Assembly (NCBI GenBank): GCA_963803295.1
Contig: CAWDMC010000022.1
Coordinates: 186,001-250,000 of the forward strand
Origin: CAWDMC01 sp963803295
GTDB lineage: Bacteria > Acidobacteriota > Terriglobia > UBA7540
Reading direction: 5' to 3'
DNA length: 64,000 bases
Shown: in pieces, positions 8,221 to 17,196 of the stretch
How the letters are laid out: the number at the start of each line of letters is the position of its first letter
Position numbering within the stretch: the stretch's first letter is position 1
Position numbers and translations under genes: made by a program
Notes under the pieces: generated by a model
The model's database searches: none
Told to the model about the DNA's origin: nothing
Seen by the model: only the letters and a program-made list of their open reading frames with translations

Positions 8221-9831
8221 ATGGACAGTTCGACCCAGCAATATGATGTATGCGTCATCGGCTCTGGTCCTGCCGGCGGAGTGCTGGCGAAGGAATTGGC
8301 CGAGAGCGGCGCGAAAGTTGTGATGATTGAAGCTGGAAAGCACACGGCGCCCGAAGAATTCCATTATCACGCCTGGCCGTATGACTTTCCGGACCGTAAG
8401 ATCCCAGGTCCGGGGTATCCGCCCGAACAAGTCGACGCTATCCGCTATGAGGATTGCGACGATGTCCGTGTCGATCGCCTTCGCGCCGTCGGGGGTCGCA
8501 GCATCCACTGGAATGCGGTGTGCCTTCGCTTCGCCGAGAGAGACTTTCGCGAGCGAAGCTTGAATGGTGTCGAGGACGATTGGCCTTTAAGTTACACCGA
8601 CCTCGCGCCGCACTATTCTCATGTTGAGAAGATGATCGGAGTAACGGGCTCGCTCGAACACCTCGACATACTTCCTGACGGTGACTTTCTGCCTCCGCTC
8701 AAACTGCGATGTACCGAAGAGGTCATCAAGCGAGCCGCCGCCAGGATGGGCATACCGCTGATCCCCACTCGCAAGGCGCTCGTCACCCAACCGTTTGAGG
8801 GACGCCCCCCCTGCCACTATTGCGGCCATTGCATGAGAGGCTGCGACGTCGGGGCTATTTTCTCGACAGCCGTCACGATGCTACCCAAAGCGCAGAAGAC
8901 GGGAAACTTCACCCTGCTGACCAACTCTATCGCGCGCGCGATCCTGGTTAATCAACAAGGCAGAGCGCGCGCTGTCTCGATTGTCGATGCCACCACGAAG
9001 AAAGAAAGAGAGGTCCGCGCACGCATTTTCGCCGTGTGCTGCGGGGCCGTGGAATCGCCACGCTTGTTACTGAACTCGCGTTCGGCTCTGTTTCCAGATG
9101 GAATTGCCAACTCCAGCGGACTTGTGGGCCGCTATTTTACGGGCCATTCCGGAGCAACAATTTTTGGTTATCTGAACGACTTCGTAGGCACTCGCCCAGT
9201 CAATACCGACGGAGCGCTCGACCACGCGCTAATCCCCCGGTTTAACCACCTCGGCGGCAAGAAACTAGGCTACGTTGGTGGCTGGCACTATCAGTTGAAC
9301 TACGCCGGTTTCATGTTCCCTTATCAGGCTGAACATCTCAAAGGGATAGGCGCTTCCTTTAAGGAGCAAGTACGGTCACTGCAACCGGGTTTCGTTCATT
9401 TCGGTTCAATCTGCAAGAGCTTGACGAGCCCGGAGAATTACGTCGCTGTGGATCGCGCGAAGGTGGACGCTTGGGGCATTCCCATACCCGTTGTTCATTT
9501 TCGATTCTGTGACAACGACCGCGCTCTTTATAAGGACAGCATCGCAAGAGCGCAGGAAATCCTGACTGCCGCGGGCTCTCAAAATGTGTTCGTGACCGGC
9601 GAAGAGCCGGCGGGCCTGGCCAGCCATGAAGCAGGGACCACCCGAATGGGGAACGACCCGCGCACTTCGGTGGTCAACTCGTATTGCCAAACCCATGATG
9701 TCAAAAATCTGTTCGTGTTGTCCGGAAGCAGCTTCACGACAATGCCGGAGAAGAATCCAACTCACACAATCATGGCGCTATCGGTGCGCGCTGCACGCTA
9801 TATCGCGAATGAAGAGCGAAATCGGACGTAG
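8221..9831 (+). CDS. GMC-family FAD-dependent oxidoreductase
   Basis: The 536-residue protein begins with a dinucleotide-binding segment (YDVCVIGSGPAGGVLAKELA). It contains the GMC motif region with GGRSIHWNAVCLRF and a central cysteine cluster (PPCHYCGHCMRGCDVGA). It ends with the C-terminal catalytic region ASHEAGTTRMG and PEKNPTHTIMAL. This is the architecture of gluconate 2-dehydrogenase-like/choline-dehydrogenase-like GMC enzymes, which oxidise alcohol or sugar hydroxyls using FAD. No Tat signal is visible and no small-subunit or cytochrome partner gene lies adjacent, so its electron acceptor is unclear. The ATG at 8221 sits directly before the FAD-binding region. It diverges from the UPF0261 operon, which may hint at a related sugar-derivative pathway. 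Confidence 0.9.
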   Translation: MDSSTQQYDVCVIGSGPAGGVLAKELAESGAKVVMIEAGKHTAPEEFHYHAWPYDFPDRKIPGPGYPPEQVDAIRYEDCDDVRVDRLRAVGGRSIHWNAVCLRFAERDFRERSLNGVEDDWPLSYTDLAPHYSHVEKMIGVTGSLEHLDILPDGDFLPPLKLRCTEEVIKRAAARMGIPLIPTRKALVTQPFEGRPPCHYCGHCMRGCDVGAIFSTAVTMLPKAQKTGNFTLLTNSIARAILVNQQGRARAVSIVDATTKKEREVRARIFAVCCGAVESPRLLLNSRSALFPDGIANSSGLVGRYFTGHSGATIFGYLNDFVGTRPVNTDGALDHALIPRFNHLGGKKLGYVGGWHYQLNYAGFMFPYQAEHLKGIGASFKEQVRSLQPGFVHFGSICKSLTSPENYVAVDRAKVDAWGIPIPVVHFRFCDNDRALYKDSIARAQEILTAAGSQNVFVTGEEPAGLASHEAGTTRMGNDPRTSVVNSYCQTHDVKNLFVLSGSSFTTMPEKNPTHTIMALSVRAARYIANEERNRT

Positions 9832-9992
9832 GGAACACGAAGCCAGGTCAGCAAGTCTTGCGGCTGAGCGATGGCGCTGACACAAGAAAGCCCTGGTGGA
9901 TCCGCGAACAGCGAGCAGACAAGCTGTCCGTGCTCCGTGAGGCCGTGGGGATGGCTGGGTGGCCCGACGGGGCGGAAACTGCAGCGCGCGAT

Positions 9993-11207
9993 TCAGACTT
10001 CAAATACCTGGGTCACCCATTCCAAAGAGCTGACATAGACGTTAGGAATCAAAGCCTCACTCAACTTGAGCTTTGCCGACCACTGTTTCGCGTCGGTCCA
10101 TCGCCCCTGATCGTAGGCCAGAAACAACTCGTAGACCCAGCGATGACGGTTGTCCTCGCCGAGCAAAGCGGCCTTGACCGGCCCCGGTAGGGTGACCTCC
10201 GACAGGAGAGAATTCAGCGGCCGGCCCACGATGGCATCCATCAACGAGAAAAGGCCCGTAAGAAAAAATTCCGAGCCGCGGTTCGCCACGCCGATTTTGG
10301 AGGCCACTTGCTCACAGAACCGGGCGCGGGTCAGCGACGCCACTAACAATTCGGGCGGCTTGTCCTGGGCGATTTCGATCATGGCTGCTACGGACGCCCA
10401 CTTTCTGAGCTCGGTCTGGCCCATCAAGGCCAGGGCGTGCCGCATCGATCTGACTTCTTGCCTGAAGTCAAACAGGGCAGAGTTTACGTAGCGGAGTAGT
10501 TTATAAGAGAGGGAGGCGTCGCGCTCGATTACCCGCTGCAGTTCCGCCATATCGATCTCCGGCTGGGAGACTGCTTGTAGAATCTGCAGATAATGCACCT
10601 TGTAGGCGGGCAGAGTCCGACCGGGGAGCATCTGAGGCTTGCAGAAGAAATAGCCCTGGAATAGCTCATAGCCCATCTTTGCTGCCTGGCGGAACTCCTC
10701 CCGGGTTTCCACCTTTTCGGCCAGCATTCGGATGCCGCGAGGCACGAACTTTTCAACCAGCATCTTCCGAACGGCGAGCGGAGTACTTACAAAATCCACC
10801 TTGATGATGTCCGTGATTTCGATAAACGGCTCGAACTTCTGCGCGTAGGTGAAATCATCGAGAGCGATCACGTACCCTGCATCCTTCAACCTCCGGCAGG
10901 CCCCAAGTACTTCACTGTCCGGTTCCACGTTTTCGAGGATCTCGAGGACAGTCTCCTTTCGCGGTAGAAGCGTCGCATACTCTTTCAAAAGAAAATCCCG
11001 AGTGCAGTTAAGGAACGCCCGGCGCCCATCCGCCAGTGAGTTGGAGCCGAAGCTAAGGAGTTTTTCGAGTACCGCAACCGAGGCCCGATCGGGGTTGTCG
11101 CTCTTGAAAATATTTTCGGGACCGCAGCGGAAGAGAAGCTCATAGGCGAAAACTTTCTCCCCTTGATCGAAGATCGGTTGCCGTGCCACAAAGGTAGTCG
11201 CGTCCAT
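9993..11207 (-). CDS. EAL-HDOD signalling protein (YuxH/CdgJ-like)
   Basis: A 404-residue protein. The N-terminal half is a degenerate EAL domain (FVARQPIFDQGEKVFAYELL, ILENVEPD, IALDDF, LAEKVETREEF). The canonical EAL triad reads ELL and several metal ligands are missing, so c-di-GMP hydrolysis is unlikely. The C-terminal half is an HDOD domain (LQRVIERDASLSYKLLRYVN, MGQTELRKWASVAAM). Proteins of this architecture act as signalling scaffolds affecting motility or biofilm. The gene is monocistronic and convergent with the GMC gene. The domain call is firm; the partner is unknown. Confidence 0.9.
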   Translation of the reverse strand: MDATTFVARQPIFDQGEKVFAYELLFRCGPENIFKSDNPDRASVAVLEKLLSFGSNSLADGRRAFLNCTRDFLLKEYATLLPRKETVLEILENVEPDSEVLGACRRLKDAGYVIALDDFTYAQKFEPFIEITDIIKVDFVSTPLAVRKMLVEKFVPRGIRMLAEKVETREEFRQAAKMGYELFQGYFFCKPQMLPGRTLPAYKVHYLQILQAVSQPEIDMAELQRVIERDASLSYKLLRYVNSALFDFRQEVRSMRHALALMGQTELRKWASVAAMIEIAQDKPPELLVASLTRARFCEQVASKIGVANRGSEFFLTGLFSLMDAIVGRPLNSLLSEVTLPGPVKAALLGEDNRHRWVYELFLAYDQGRWTDAKQWSAKLKLSEALIPNVYVSSLEWVTQVFEV

Positions 11208-11763
11208 AACCGGTACTCACCTTTCCTCTGTGATAGTTATCGGCGGGTGTGGGGCTCGGCATTAGCGGTGTGGAGACATGCCCCAAAGGTGCCATCCTGG
11301 ACGGAGCGCAAGACCTCGCTCTGTGAATTTTCAGCGCCACGCGAGTCTTTCGTCGCCGGCGGCCTTTCAGAATGCCAGTACTGACGAGTCTTTTCTCAGC
11401 CTGCTTTCGATTAGGGCCGCTCTCGGAATGCGTGGATACTTTGGTTGGAGTTTTTGGCGACCAACTCTCGCGAAGACGAGCGCTATGTCGAGGTCAGGCC
11501 CATCATCGACACCCGATCACAATCTGCCGGACGGCATCTAGCCTACCGACTGCCACCTGCCTGCACACGCTCTCGGTCGGAGCCCATGCTCGAAGGATCT
11601 GCAGTGAGACGCTGTTCGAAGGGTTCTGGTTACAGGCTGCGAGGGAAATATATTTTTGCGTGCACGCCCTTTGGGCAGCTAACCGGAGGGCAACTCCTGC
11701 ATCCAATCGCTTGTGCAAGGGGAGGCCGAGGCAAACAAGAAAGCCCGGCAAAGGAGATAAACC
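11208..11763. other. 556-bp intergenic region without recognised gene
   Basis: Separates the divergent EAL-HDOD and BON genes. Short open frames here have no recognisable family features. It contains a TCCTGGACGGAGCGCAAG-like stretch that resembles a degenerate dispersed repeat. Just before 11764 lies a strong ribosome-binding site, AAAGGAGA. Confidence 0.4.
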
Positions 11764-12336
11764 ATGATGATCCAAAGCTTGAGAAGAAGTACACGCGTAT
11801 TGGCTCTGGCGGGCATTCTGGCAGCGGTACCCACGTTTGCGCTCGGTGAGCCGAAGCAGACGCAACCTGACTGGGCCGATCCCACAGCCCGCGGCTCGTA
11901 TATCACAGGTCAGGTGCGGCACCAGCTCTTGATGCTGCCGTACTATAGCGTCTTTGACAATCTGGAGTACCGGGTGAACGGCGACTGGGTGGAGCTCTTC
12001 GGGCAGGTGGTAAACCCAGTGCTTAAGTCCGACGCTGGAAATGTGGTGAAGCGGATCGAGGGCGTTCAGGCCGTCACCAATAATATTGAGGTTTTGCCGT
12101 TGTCCAGCTTTGACAACCGGATCCGCCGGGCGGAGTACCGCGCGGTGTTTGGGCACGGAAGCCTGTACCGCTACGCGATGGGTGCCAACCCGACAGTCCA
12201 CATCATCGTGAATAACGGCCAAGTGACGCTGGTGGGGGTGGTCGGCAGCGAAATGGATAAGAACCTAGCCTACATTCAGGCGAATTCGGTGCCGGGTGTT
12301 TTCTCGGTGACGAACCATCTGCAAGTCCAGAGTTAG
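11764..12336 (+). CDS. Exported protein with two BON domains
   Basis: A 190-residue protein with a signal peptide (STRVLALAGILAAVPTFALG, cleavage near residue 28) and two BON modules. The first spans about residues 50-115 (VNGDWVELFGQVVNPVLK, VKRIEGVQAVTNNIEV). The second spans about 125-190 (VNNGQVTLVGVVGSEMDK, VPGVFSVTNHLQVQS). BON domains bind phospholipid and occur in OsmY-like periplasmic stress proteins. The start is set by AAAGGAGA eight bases upstream; the next codon is also ATG. A GC-rich hairpin follows the stop. Likely periplasmic; the exact role is unknown. Confidence 0.88.
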   Translation: MMIQSLRRSTRVLALAGILAAVPTFALGEPKQTQPDWADPTARGSYITGQVRHQLLMLPYYSVFDNLEYRVNGDWVELFGQVVNPVLKSDAGNVVKRIEGVQAVTNNIEVLPLSSFDNRIRRAEYRAVFGHGSLYRYAMGANPTVHIIVNNGQVTLVGVVGSEMDKNLAYIQANSVPGVFSVTNHLQVQS

Positions 12337-12346
12337 GCATCGAGCT

Positions 12347-12376
12347 CCGGAGCGGTCCGCCCTGGGGCCGCTCCGG
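12347..12376 (+). terminator. GC-rich hairpin after the BON gene
   Basis: CCGGAGCGG (12347-12355) pairs perfectly with CCGCTCCGG (12368-12376) eleven bases after the BON stop codon. No T-tract follows, so it may be a weak terminator or an mRNA-stabilising hairpin. Confidence 0.4.
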
Positions 12377-12948
12377 ACCGGCCCCGGTGCAGAAAGCCAA
12401 ATTTGATGTCGGGGCGGCCGCGGCCAGATAACCCGGAATTTCTTCCGGTGAGGGGATTTGAAGAATACGCAGAGTGGACGCCAATGTGAAAGATTGACCG
12501 AACAGGGCTAGCGCCAAAGCCCGAGCCACTCCAGCGAATTCCGTATTGTCTGCCAAGACTCTACCCCTGCGGCGCCCCCAGGAACATGTACCTCAACGCC
12601 GCCCTTGATGTCTGTCATCCTTCAGTTCCTTGCACATCAGCCAGAATGTCGCCGCGCAAAATTGGGTAGTTATGTGTAGATGTGCGTCCATCAAAGTCTA
12701 CCTATGCAAATCAGTCATGTAAACTGTCACGAGGACTGGGATCGTCCCGGCTTTTCTTCGGGCTTCTGCGGCATTCTTTCGCTTTTGGCGCGAAGCCAAG
12801 ACTCGATCTCGCCGGCTTCCATGGATGCCCACAGTCCTAGGGACCCTCGAAAAAGGTTGAGCTGGTGAGATGCTCTGTTTCGGTTGACGTTGCGCAGGTT
12901 CAGGTTAGAATGCCGACAAGGAATGGGTCCCGGAAACAGGAGGACGGA
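12377..12948. other. Intergenic region before the GH63-like gene
   Basis: No supported gene is seen. The last bases contain AGGAGG just before the ATG at 12949. The long upstream frame extension of the glucosidase gene lacks a ribosome-binding site. Confidence 0.35.
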
Positions 12949-15471
12949 ATGCCGGTTTTGAATAGGCGGGGCTTTGTAAAATGCGCTGGAACAGTGACGA
13001 CCGCACTATGGGGAAACCTGACTCAGCTTAAGGCGCGACTAAAGGCAGACGATTTGAAAGGTGAGGCGACTGCTAGCCCTGGCTCCAGCCCGTTGGCAGA
13101 AGCTGGGCCTCTCGACGCGACGGCCGACAATCAAGAGATCTACCGCCTGCTCGGTTTTGCCACCATGAGTGGCGAGGACCCGCTAAAGCTTTGGCAGCGG
13201 CTTAAGAACGCGCAGAATTGGAGGGTCGGACCTCTGTCACCCGACAGTTGGTCCGGCAGCATCTTTGTGGCCGATGATGCCGACATCTTTGCCTTTCGAA
13301 CCCTTTCACTTCCGGCTGCCTGGCTGAAGCAAGCTCAGTCTGAAGGTCATGCTGCCAACGATGCTGAATACTGCGCCCAGCATTTCGACGGATGGTGGTC
13401 AAGTTGGGCGGGCGTGGAACAACCCGGCACTGCCGGAATACCCGGATGGTGGAGGTTCGTCGGGCCAAAGGCATGGGACAACTCCTACGCGCGACTCGTT
13501 TGGCAAATGCCCGATGGGGGTCCTGAGGTTACATATGAATGGGCGCAGACGGAGAAGAACGAGGTCGTTGGACGCCTGACCCACTCGCAACCGGCCCCAT
13601 TGGTGTTGCAGGGCTACATACCATGGGATTCTGCGCCTCCTGAATTTTCGGTGCTCTACTCGGAGGGTCCGGAAAGGCGCTACCTGCGCGGCCGTTCGTG
13701 GATTCCCGGAACACGCGACGGCATGCGGTGGGTGCTGGCACTGAGTGCAGCCCCTGACGAAGTTAACGGAACGGGCGCAGTGCGATGGCACGGTTACTTC
13801 CACAGAATCGAGAAGCTCTATTTCTGCGGGCGACAGGGCCAGCGCTACGCACCTCTCGAGGCGGCGACGAGCGACTGGATGGCATCCGGCAAGATTGACG
13901 AGTTGCTGGATGGCAATCGTGAACGCTATTTGAAGTCAAGGCCTGAAGGCACGGGTTGGCTGGCCGATGCGCCCTCCGCCATCAACGACAACCTCGAATG
14001 GAGCGAGGTCTATACCCCATCGCGCCGCAGAACATACGTGACCGTCAGCCGGAAATGGGCGCAGTCGAACAACTCGGCTCCAGACTTTCTATGGGACAGC
14101 TTTTTCAGCGGTCTGCTGGTTTGCCAGGAAGACGAGAAGAAGTCCTATGATCTGATTCGCGATATCACCTCGTGGCAGAACGATCAGGGGATGTTCTGTC
14201 AGTACGGCCAATGGCCAACCCACCCAGACCGCTGGATATTTCCCGCCGCCTGGGGACACACGCAATATCCTATCGGGAGCTTGTTGACTGCCAAGATCTA
14301 TCTTCGGCGTCCGAATCGAGGGTTCCTCGAAGAAATTTACCCACGTCTGCTGAAGAACCAGCGTTGGTGGTTTGCGGACCGCGGAGACGGACAGCCATGG
14401 CGGGACGGTAACAAGAATGGACTGCTCGAGCTGGGCTCAAATTACCCGGAGGAGATTCCTCACGATGATCGGGCCCAGACTGCCTATTTCGAGTCGAATG
14501 ACGACAGTCCTCAGTGGTGGCATGTCGCTCGCTACAACAACCAGACTCAGACCCTCGAGCAGGATACCGTCGAACGTAACTGTCTGTACGCTCTGGATTG
14601 CTGGATTTTGGCGTGGATGGCCAATCAGTTAGGGAGACCAACCGACGCCGCCGCTCTGATTGCGGAGCATGGGCGCATGGCGTCGACCATCAACCGCCTG
14701 CTGTGGGATCCGTCTCGCGGCTGCTACTACAATCGACACTGGGAGAGTTTCGCCGGAGACCCCTTCTTTCCTCAGATGGGTCCAGATATCTTTTTTTCCT
14801 TGCTCGGAAAGGTCGCTACACGCGAGCAGGCCGAGTCGCTGCGAAAGATTTTCCACGATCCGAAGAAATTTGCCGGGGAATGGATATTACCTACAATAAG
14901 TCGCGACGATCCCTTGTTTCCACAACAGGACTACTGGCGCGGTAAAGTCTGGCCGCCGCACAACTGGCTGTTCTATCAGGGTTTGAAGCTCTACGAATGG
15001 GATCACGAGGCAAGATTGCTGGCGGAATCTTCGGCCAAAATGTTCTTGACGCCCTGGCGGGCCAAGGGAGAATGCCATGAGAACTTCAGCGCCATCACCG
15101 GCGAAGGTACGGGACAGAGCGACCCCCACTACACCTGGGGCGCGCTGATGGCCTTGCTTGCCATCGAAGAACTTATCGACATCAACCCGTGGCATGGATT
15201 GCGCTTTGGCAATCTTGAGCCAGTGGCGCCGGCCAGTATCCGACGCTATTTCGTTAGCGGATCGCTTTACGATGTCACGCAATCCTCGGATGGACTTGAG
15301 GTCAGCAAAGACGGGCAATTGCTGTTCGCCGTGGACAGACCGGCCGAGATCCGGCATGTGGAGTTTGTGGGTGATCAGGTACGGTTTGAGGTGCGCTGCG
15401 GCAAGCCGGTGAAAATCCGCGTTCGGAACAATCCAGCAAAAAATCTTCCGGCGGGCCTGACCAAGGTATGA
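12949..15471 (+). CDS. Tat-exported GH63-like glucosidase
   Basis: Begins MPVLNRRGFVKCAGTVTTAL, a twin-arginine (RRGFVK) signal, placed right after AACAGGAGGAC; the upstream in-frame ATG at 12865 has no such site. The 840-residue protein has a beta-rich N-terminal region and an (alpha/alpha)6-barrel C-terminal half. The barrel carries GH63-type motifs: GNKNGLLELGSNYPEE, YFESNDDSPQWW, DYWRGKVWPPHNWLFYQG and GQSDPHYTWGALMAL. GH63 enzymes cleave glucose from alpha-linked oligosaccharides, mannosylglycerate or glucosylglycerate. Export suggests action on external or periplasmic glycans. The specific substrate cannot be read from the sequence. Its neighbours are unrelated, so it is probably a single-gene unit. 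Confidence 0.85.
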   Translation: MPVLNRRGFVKCAGTVTTALWGNLTQLKARLKADDLKGEATASPGSSPLAEAGPLDATADNQEIYRLLGFATMSGEDPLKLWQRLKNAQNWRVGPLSPDSWSGSIFVADDADIFAFRTLSLPAAWLKQAQSEGHAANDAEYCAQHFDGWWSSWAGVEQPGTAGIPGWWRFVGPKAWDNSYARLVWQMPDGGPEVTYEWAQTEKNEVVGRLTHSQPAPLVLQGYIPWDSAPPEFSVLYSEGPERRYLRGRSWIPGTRDGMRWVLALSAAPDEVNGTGAVRWHGYFHRIEKLYFCGRQGQRYAPLEAATSDWMASGKIDELLDGNRERYLKSRPEGTGWLADAPSAINDNLEWSEVYTPSRRRTYVTVSRKWAQSNNSAPDFLWDSFFSGLLVCQEDEKKSYDLIRDITSWQNDQGMFCQYGQWPTHPDRWIFPAAWGHTQYPIGSLLTAKIYLRRPNRGFLEEIYPRLLKNQRWWFADRGDGQPWRDGNKNGLLELGSNYPEEIPHDDRAQTAYFESNDDSPQWWHVARYNNQTQTLEQDTVERNCLYALDCWILAWMANQLGRPTDAAALIAEHGRMASTINRLLWDPSRGCYYNRHWESFAGDPFFPQMGPDIFFSLLGKVATREQAESLRKIFHDPKKFAGEWILPTISRDDPLFPQQDYWRGKVWPPHNWLFYQGLKLYEWDHEARLLAESSAKMFLTPWRAKGECHENFSAITGEGTGQSDPHYTWGALMALLAIEELIDINPWHGLRFGNLEPVAPASIRRYFVSGSLYDVTQSSDGLEVSKDGQLLFAVDRPAEIRHVEFVGDQVRFEVRCGKPVKIRVRNNPAKNLPAGLTKV

Positions 15472-15788
15472 GAGTGGTCTGTTCGATGGCCGAATCTGCA
15501 ACGCCATTTCGCCCACGTCTTTGTCGTCCTGCTGGCCCATAAGGGTCTTGCTTCCAGGGGAACCTCCGCCCAGTGTATCCCGGAGTTTGATTGGAGGCCG
15601 AACCTTTGGAGCTGGCCGGGCTGGCTTATTCTCCCTTTTACCCAGGTAGTGAAAACTGCAGCTACCCGCCTTCAAATGGCACCATAGACTGGCACAAGGA
15701 CTTCAGTATAGAAGGCATCTCATAGAGGGCCAAGCTTGCTAAACGTATAGCTGCGCTCCGAGGCAGCCGGCGGAAGATCCCCGAATTC
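15472..15788. other. 317-bp intergenic region, no gene recognised
   Basis: Lies between the convergent glucosidase gene and the minus-strand Wzz-like gene. Neither strand gives a recognisable protein or RNA, and no clear terminator hairpin with a T-tract is seen. Confidence 0.35.
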
Positions 15789-16586
15789 TCAGGAGATTTG
15801 TGGAGAAACTGCAAGGTGCTCGGCCGCGCGTCGGCCGCAGGTAGGGCAAATGGTCGTGCCGCGGCGCGACCTGACCACGATTGCAAGGGTGAGACCAGCG
15901 AGTAGTCCGGCCAACAGGCCTAAGGCGGCATATCTCGTTCGATTCGGCTCGGTAGGCCTTCGCGGGAGACTCGAGGGCTCACGCAATTCAAGAGTCGCGC
16001 GGGAAGAGAGCTGCGGACCCAGATTGCCCACGATGAAGGCAGATGCCAGTTCGGTGTTTACCTGCTGCGCGACATGGCGGTCTGGGTAATCGAACTCAAT
16101 AACGAAGGTGAGCCTATCTCGCTTCCAAGGCAAAGCGGGCGGGATGGTATGCACGCGGAGGCTTCTTTTCATGATGTCGATTACTTCGTCGAGGGGCATC
16201 CGGGCGCGCTCCCGCGGGTAGAGGTCGTGTTCTTGGATCACCACAGCGAGGGATGCTCGGCTGAAGATACTCCGGTCCAAGTGGTTTACCACACGGAGTG
16301 CAGATTCGTCGGCGGGCGTCACGGTGAGTACCGCTTGTGATTTGTAGCGGAGCGGTACCGCGAAGGTGATCGCAGTTGCCACTAGCACTCCGGCCAAAGA
16401 ACATGCGAGCACGATTCGGCCAAGGCCCCACGTTGTCATTTGCATTCTCGAAGCTCCCCAGAAGACATCGAACGCGACGCGCGCGGACGGCCTCACGTCT
16501 TCGAGCAAGGCATCGAGCTCGACGCCGTAACGCTGCCGCCAGCTTGAAGGATAGAGTCGCGCGAGGAATCTCGTGGTGCGCTTCAT
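15789..16586 (-). CDS. Wzz-like two-TM protein with permease-prefix N-terminus
   Basis: A 265-residue protein. The first 30 residues (RFLARLYPSSWRQRYGVELD) match the prefix found on many acidobacterial PadR-associated permeases. A first membrane span (IVLACSLAGVLVATAITFAV) is followed by a periplasmic Wzz/GumC-like domain (YKSQAVLTVTP, LAVVIQEHDLYPRERARMPL). A second span (YAALGLLAGLLAGLTLAIVV) precedes a cytoplasmic tail with CPTCGR. Wzz-like proteins set polysaccharide chain length, but there is no polysaccharide locus nearby. The start codon overlaps the PadR stop by four bases (ATGA), so both are co-transcribed and the PadR protein probably controls it. Confidence 0.75.
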   Translation of the reverse strand: MKRTTRFLARLYPSSWRQRYGVELDALLEDVRPSARVAFDVFWGASRMQMTTWGLGRIVLACSLAGVLVATAITFAVPLRYKSQAVLTVTPADESALRVVNHLDRSIFSRASLAVVIQEHDLYPRERARMPLDEVIDIMKRSLRVHTIPPALPWKRDRLTFVIEFDYPDRHVAQQVNTELASAFIVGNLGPQLSSRATLELREPSSLPRRPTEPNRTRYAALGLLAGLLAGLTLAIVVRSRRGTTICPTCGRRAAEHLAVSPQIS

Positions 16587-16870
16587 GCGGTGTTCAGCCT
16601 CTGCAGGCCGACGCGGACGAGACGGTCGAGATTCGCGAGTCGATCATGAAGGTAATCACGGCCGGCACCGGAGATGGTGTAGGGCCGGCGGCGGTCTTTT
16701 GAATCCACCGGGCGAATCCAGCCGCGTCCTTCCAGGCGCGTGATCGCCCCGTATAACGTTCCTGGGCCGAGGCGAACCCCGGCGAAGCGCTCGATGTCCT
16801 CCATCATGGCGTAGCCGTGTTTATCGCCACCCGCGAGACTCGAAAGAACGAGAAGCGCGGGGTCAGACAT
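16583..16870 (-). CDS. PadR-family transcriptional regulator
   Basis: A 95-residue winged-helix protein with the family pattern: LLVLSSLAGGDKHGYAMMED, LGPGTLYGAITRLEGRGWI and a basic wing (DSKDRRRPYTISGAGRDYL). It belongs to the short PadR subfamily. It is the first gene of a two-gene operon with the Wzz-like protein. A perfect inverted repeat at 16873-16910 directly upstream suggests autorepression. The inducer is unknown. Confidence 0.92.
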   Translation of the reverse strand: MSDPALLVLSSLAGGDKHGYAMMEDIERFAGVRLGPGTLYGAITRLEGRGWIRPVDSKDRRRPYTISGAGRDYLHDRLANLDRLVRVGLQRLNTA

Positions 16871-16872
16871 GA

Positions 16873-16910
16873 TTATTACGCCTCACGTAGTATATCGTAC
16901 GGCGTAATAA
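16873..16910 (-). promoter_or_regulatory. Inverted-repeat operator upstream of padR-like gene
   Basis: TTATTACGCC (16873-16882) and GGCGTAATAA (16901-16910) form a perfect 10-bp inverted repeat with an 18-bp AT-rich centre. It starts two bases upstream of the PadR start codon. Its size and position fit a dimeric PadR operator blocking transcription or initiation. Confidence 0.7.
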
Positions 16911-16960
16911 ACCAGGTGTCAAGCTTAATGGCTAACTCCCTTACCTGACGGCAAGGCGTC

Positions 16961-17189
16961 CTACTCCATTTCGTCAAGATCGCCGACTGCGTCGGTCTCA
17001 CCTAGCTTCTCGCCGGATTCATATCCGAGGCAGGCAATCTTAGGCAGGCGTGGATAGCGAGGGTAGCTCGGGTCGGCGGCGGCGCGCGCATTGATAAAAC
17101 ACCGATCCGCGATCGGACTTGATGACCCGAGCCCATCGGCAGGAGCCGCAGAGTCCAATGGCGTTGTTCACCAGGTCGGGTTCGATCAT
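16961..17189 (-). pseudogene. Small conserved CxxC protein, frameshifted
   Basis: From an ATG at 17189 the frame reads MIEPDLVNNAIGLCGSC and continues to GSVFYQCA. It then must shift near 17084-17090 into the frame ending at 16961, which reads AAADPSYPRYPRLPKIACLG. The combined pattern (CxxC, a third Cys, D-x-x-Y/F-P-x-Y-P-R-L-P and a final C-x-GYE) matches a small, roughly 60-75-residue protein often seen in Acidobacteriota; its function is unknown and it probably binds metal. The shift lies in an alternating GCGCGCGCC run, an indel-prone context. The gene starts 8 bases after the polX stop codon and is probably co-transcribed with it. Confidence 0.6.
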
Positions 17190-17196
17190 GACGATG

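Noticed and set aside
14887..15675. Minus-strand frame opposite the glucosidase gene
   Set aside because: Shadow of the GH63-like coding sequence, without a ribosome-binding site or recognisable protein features.
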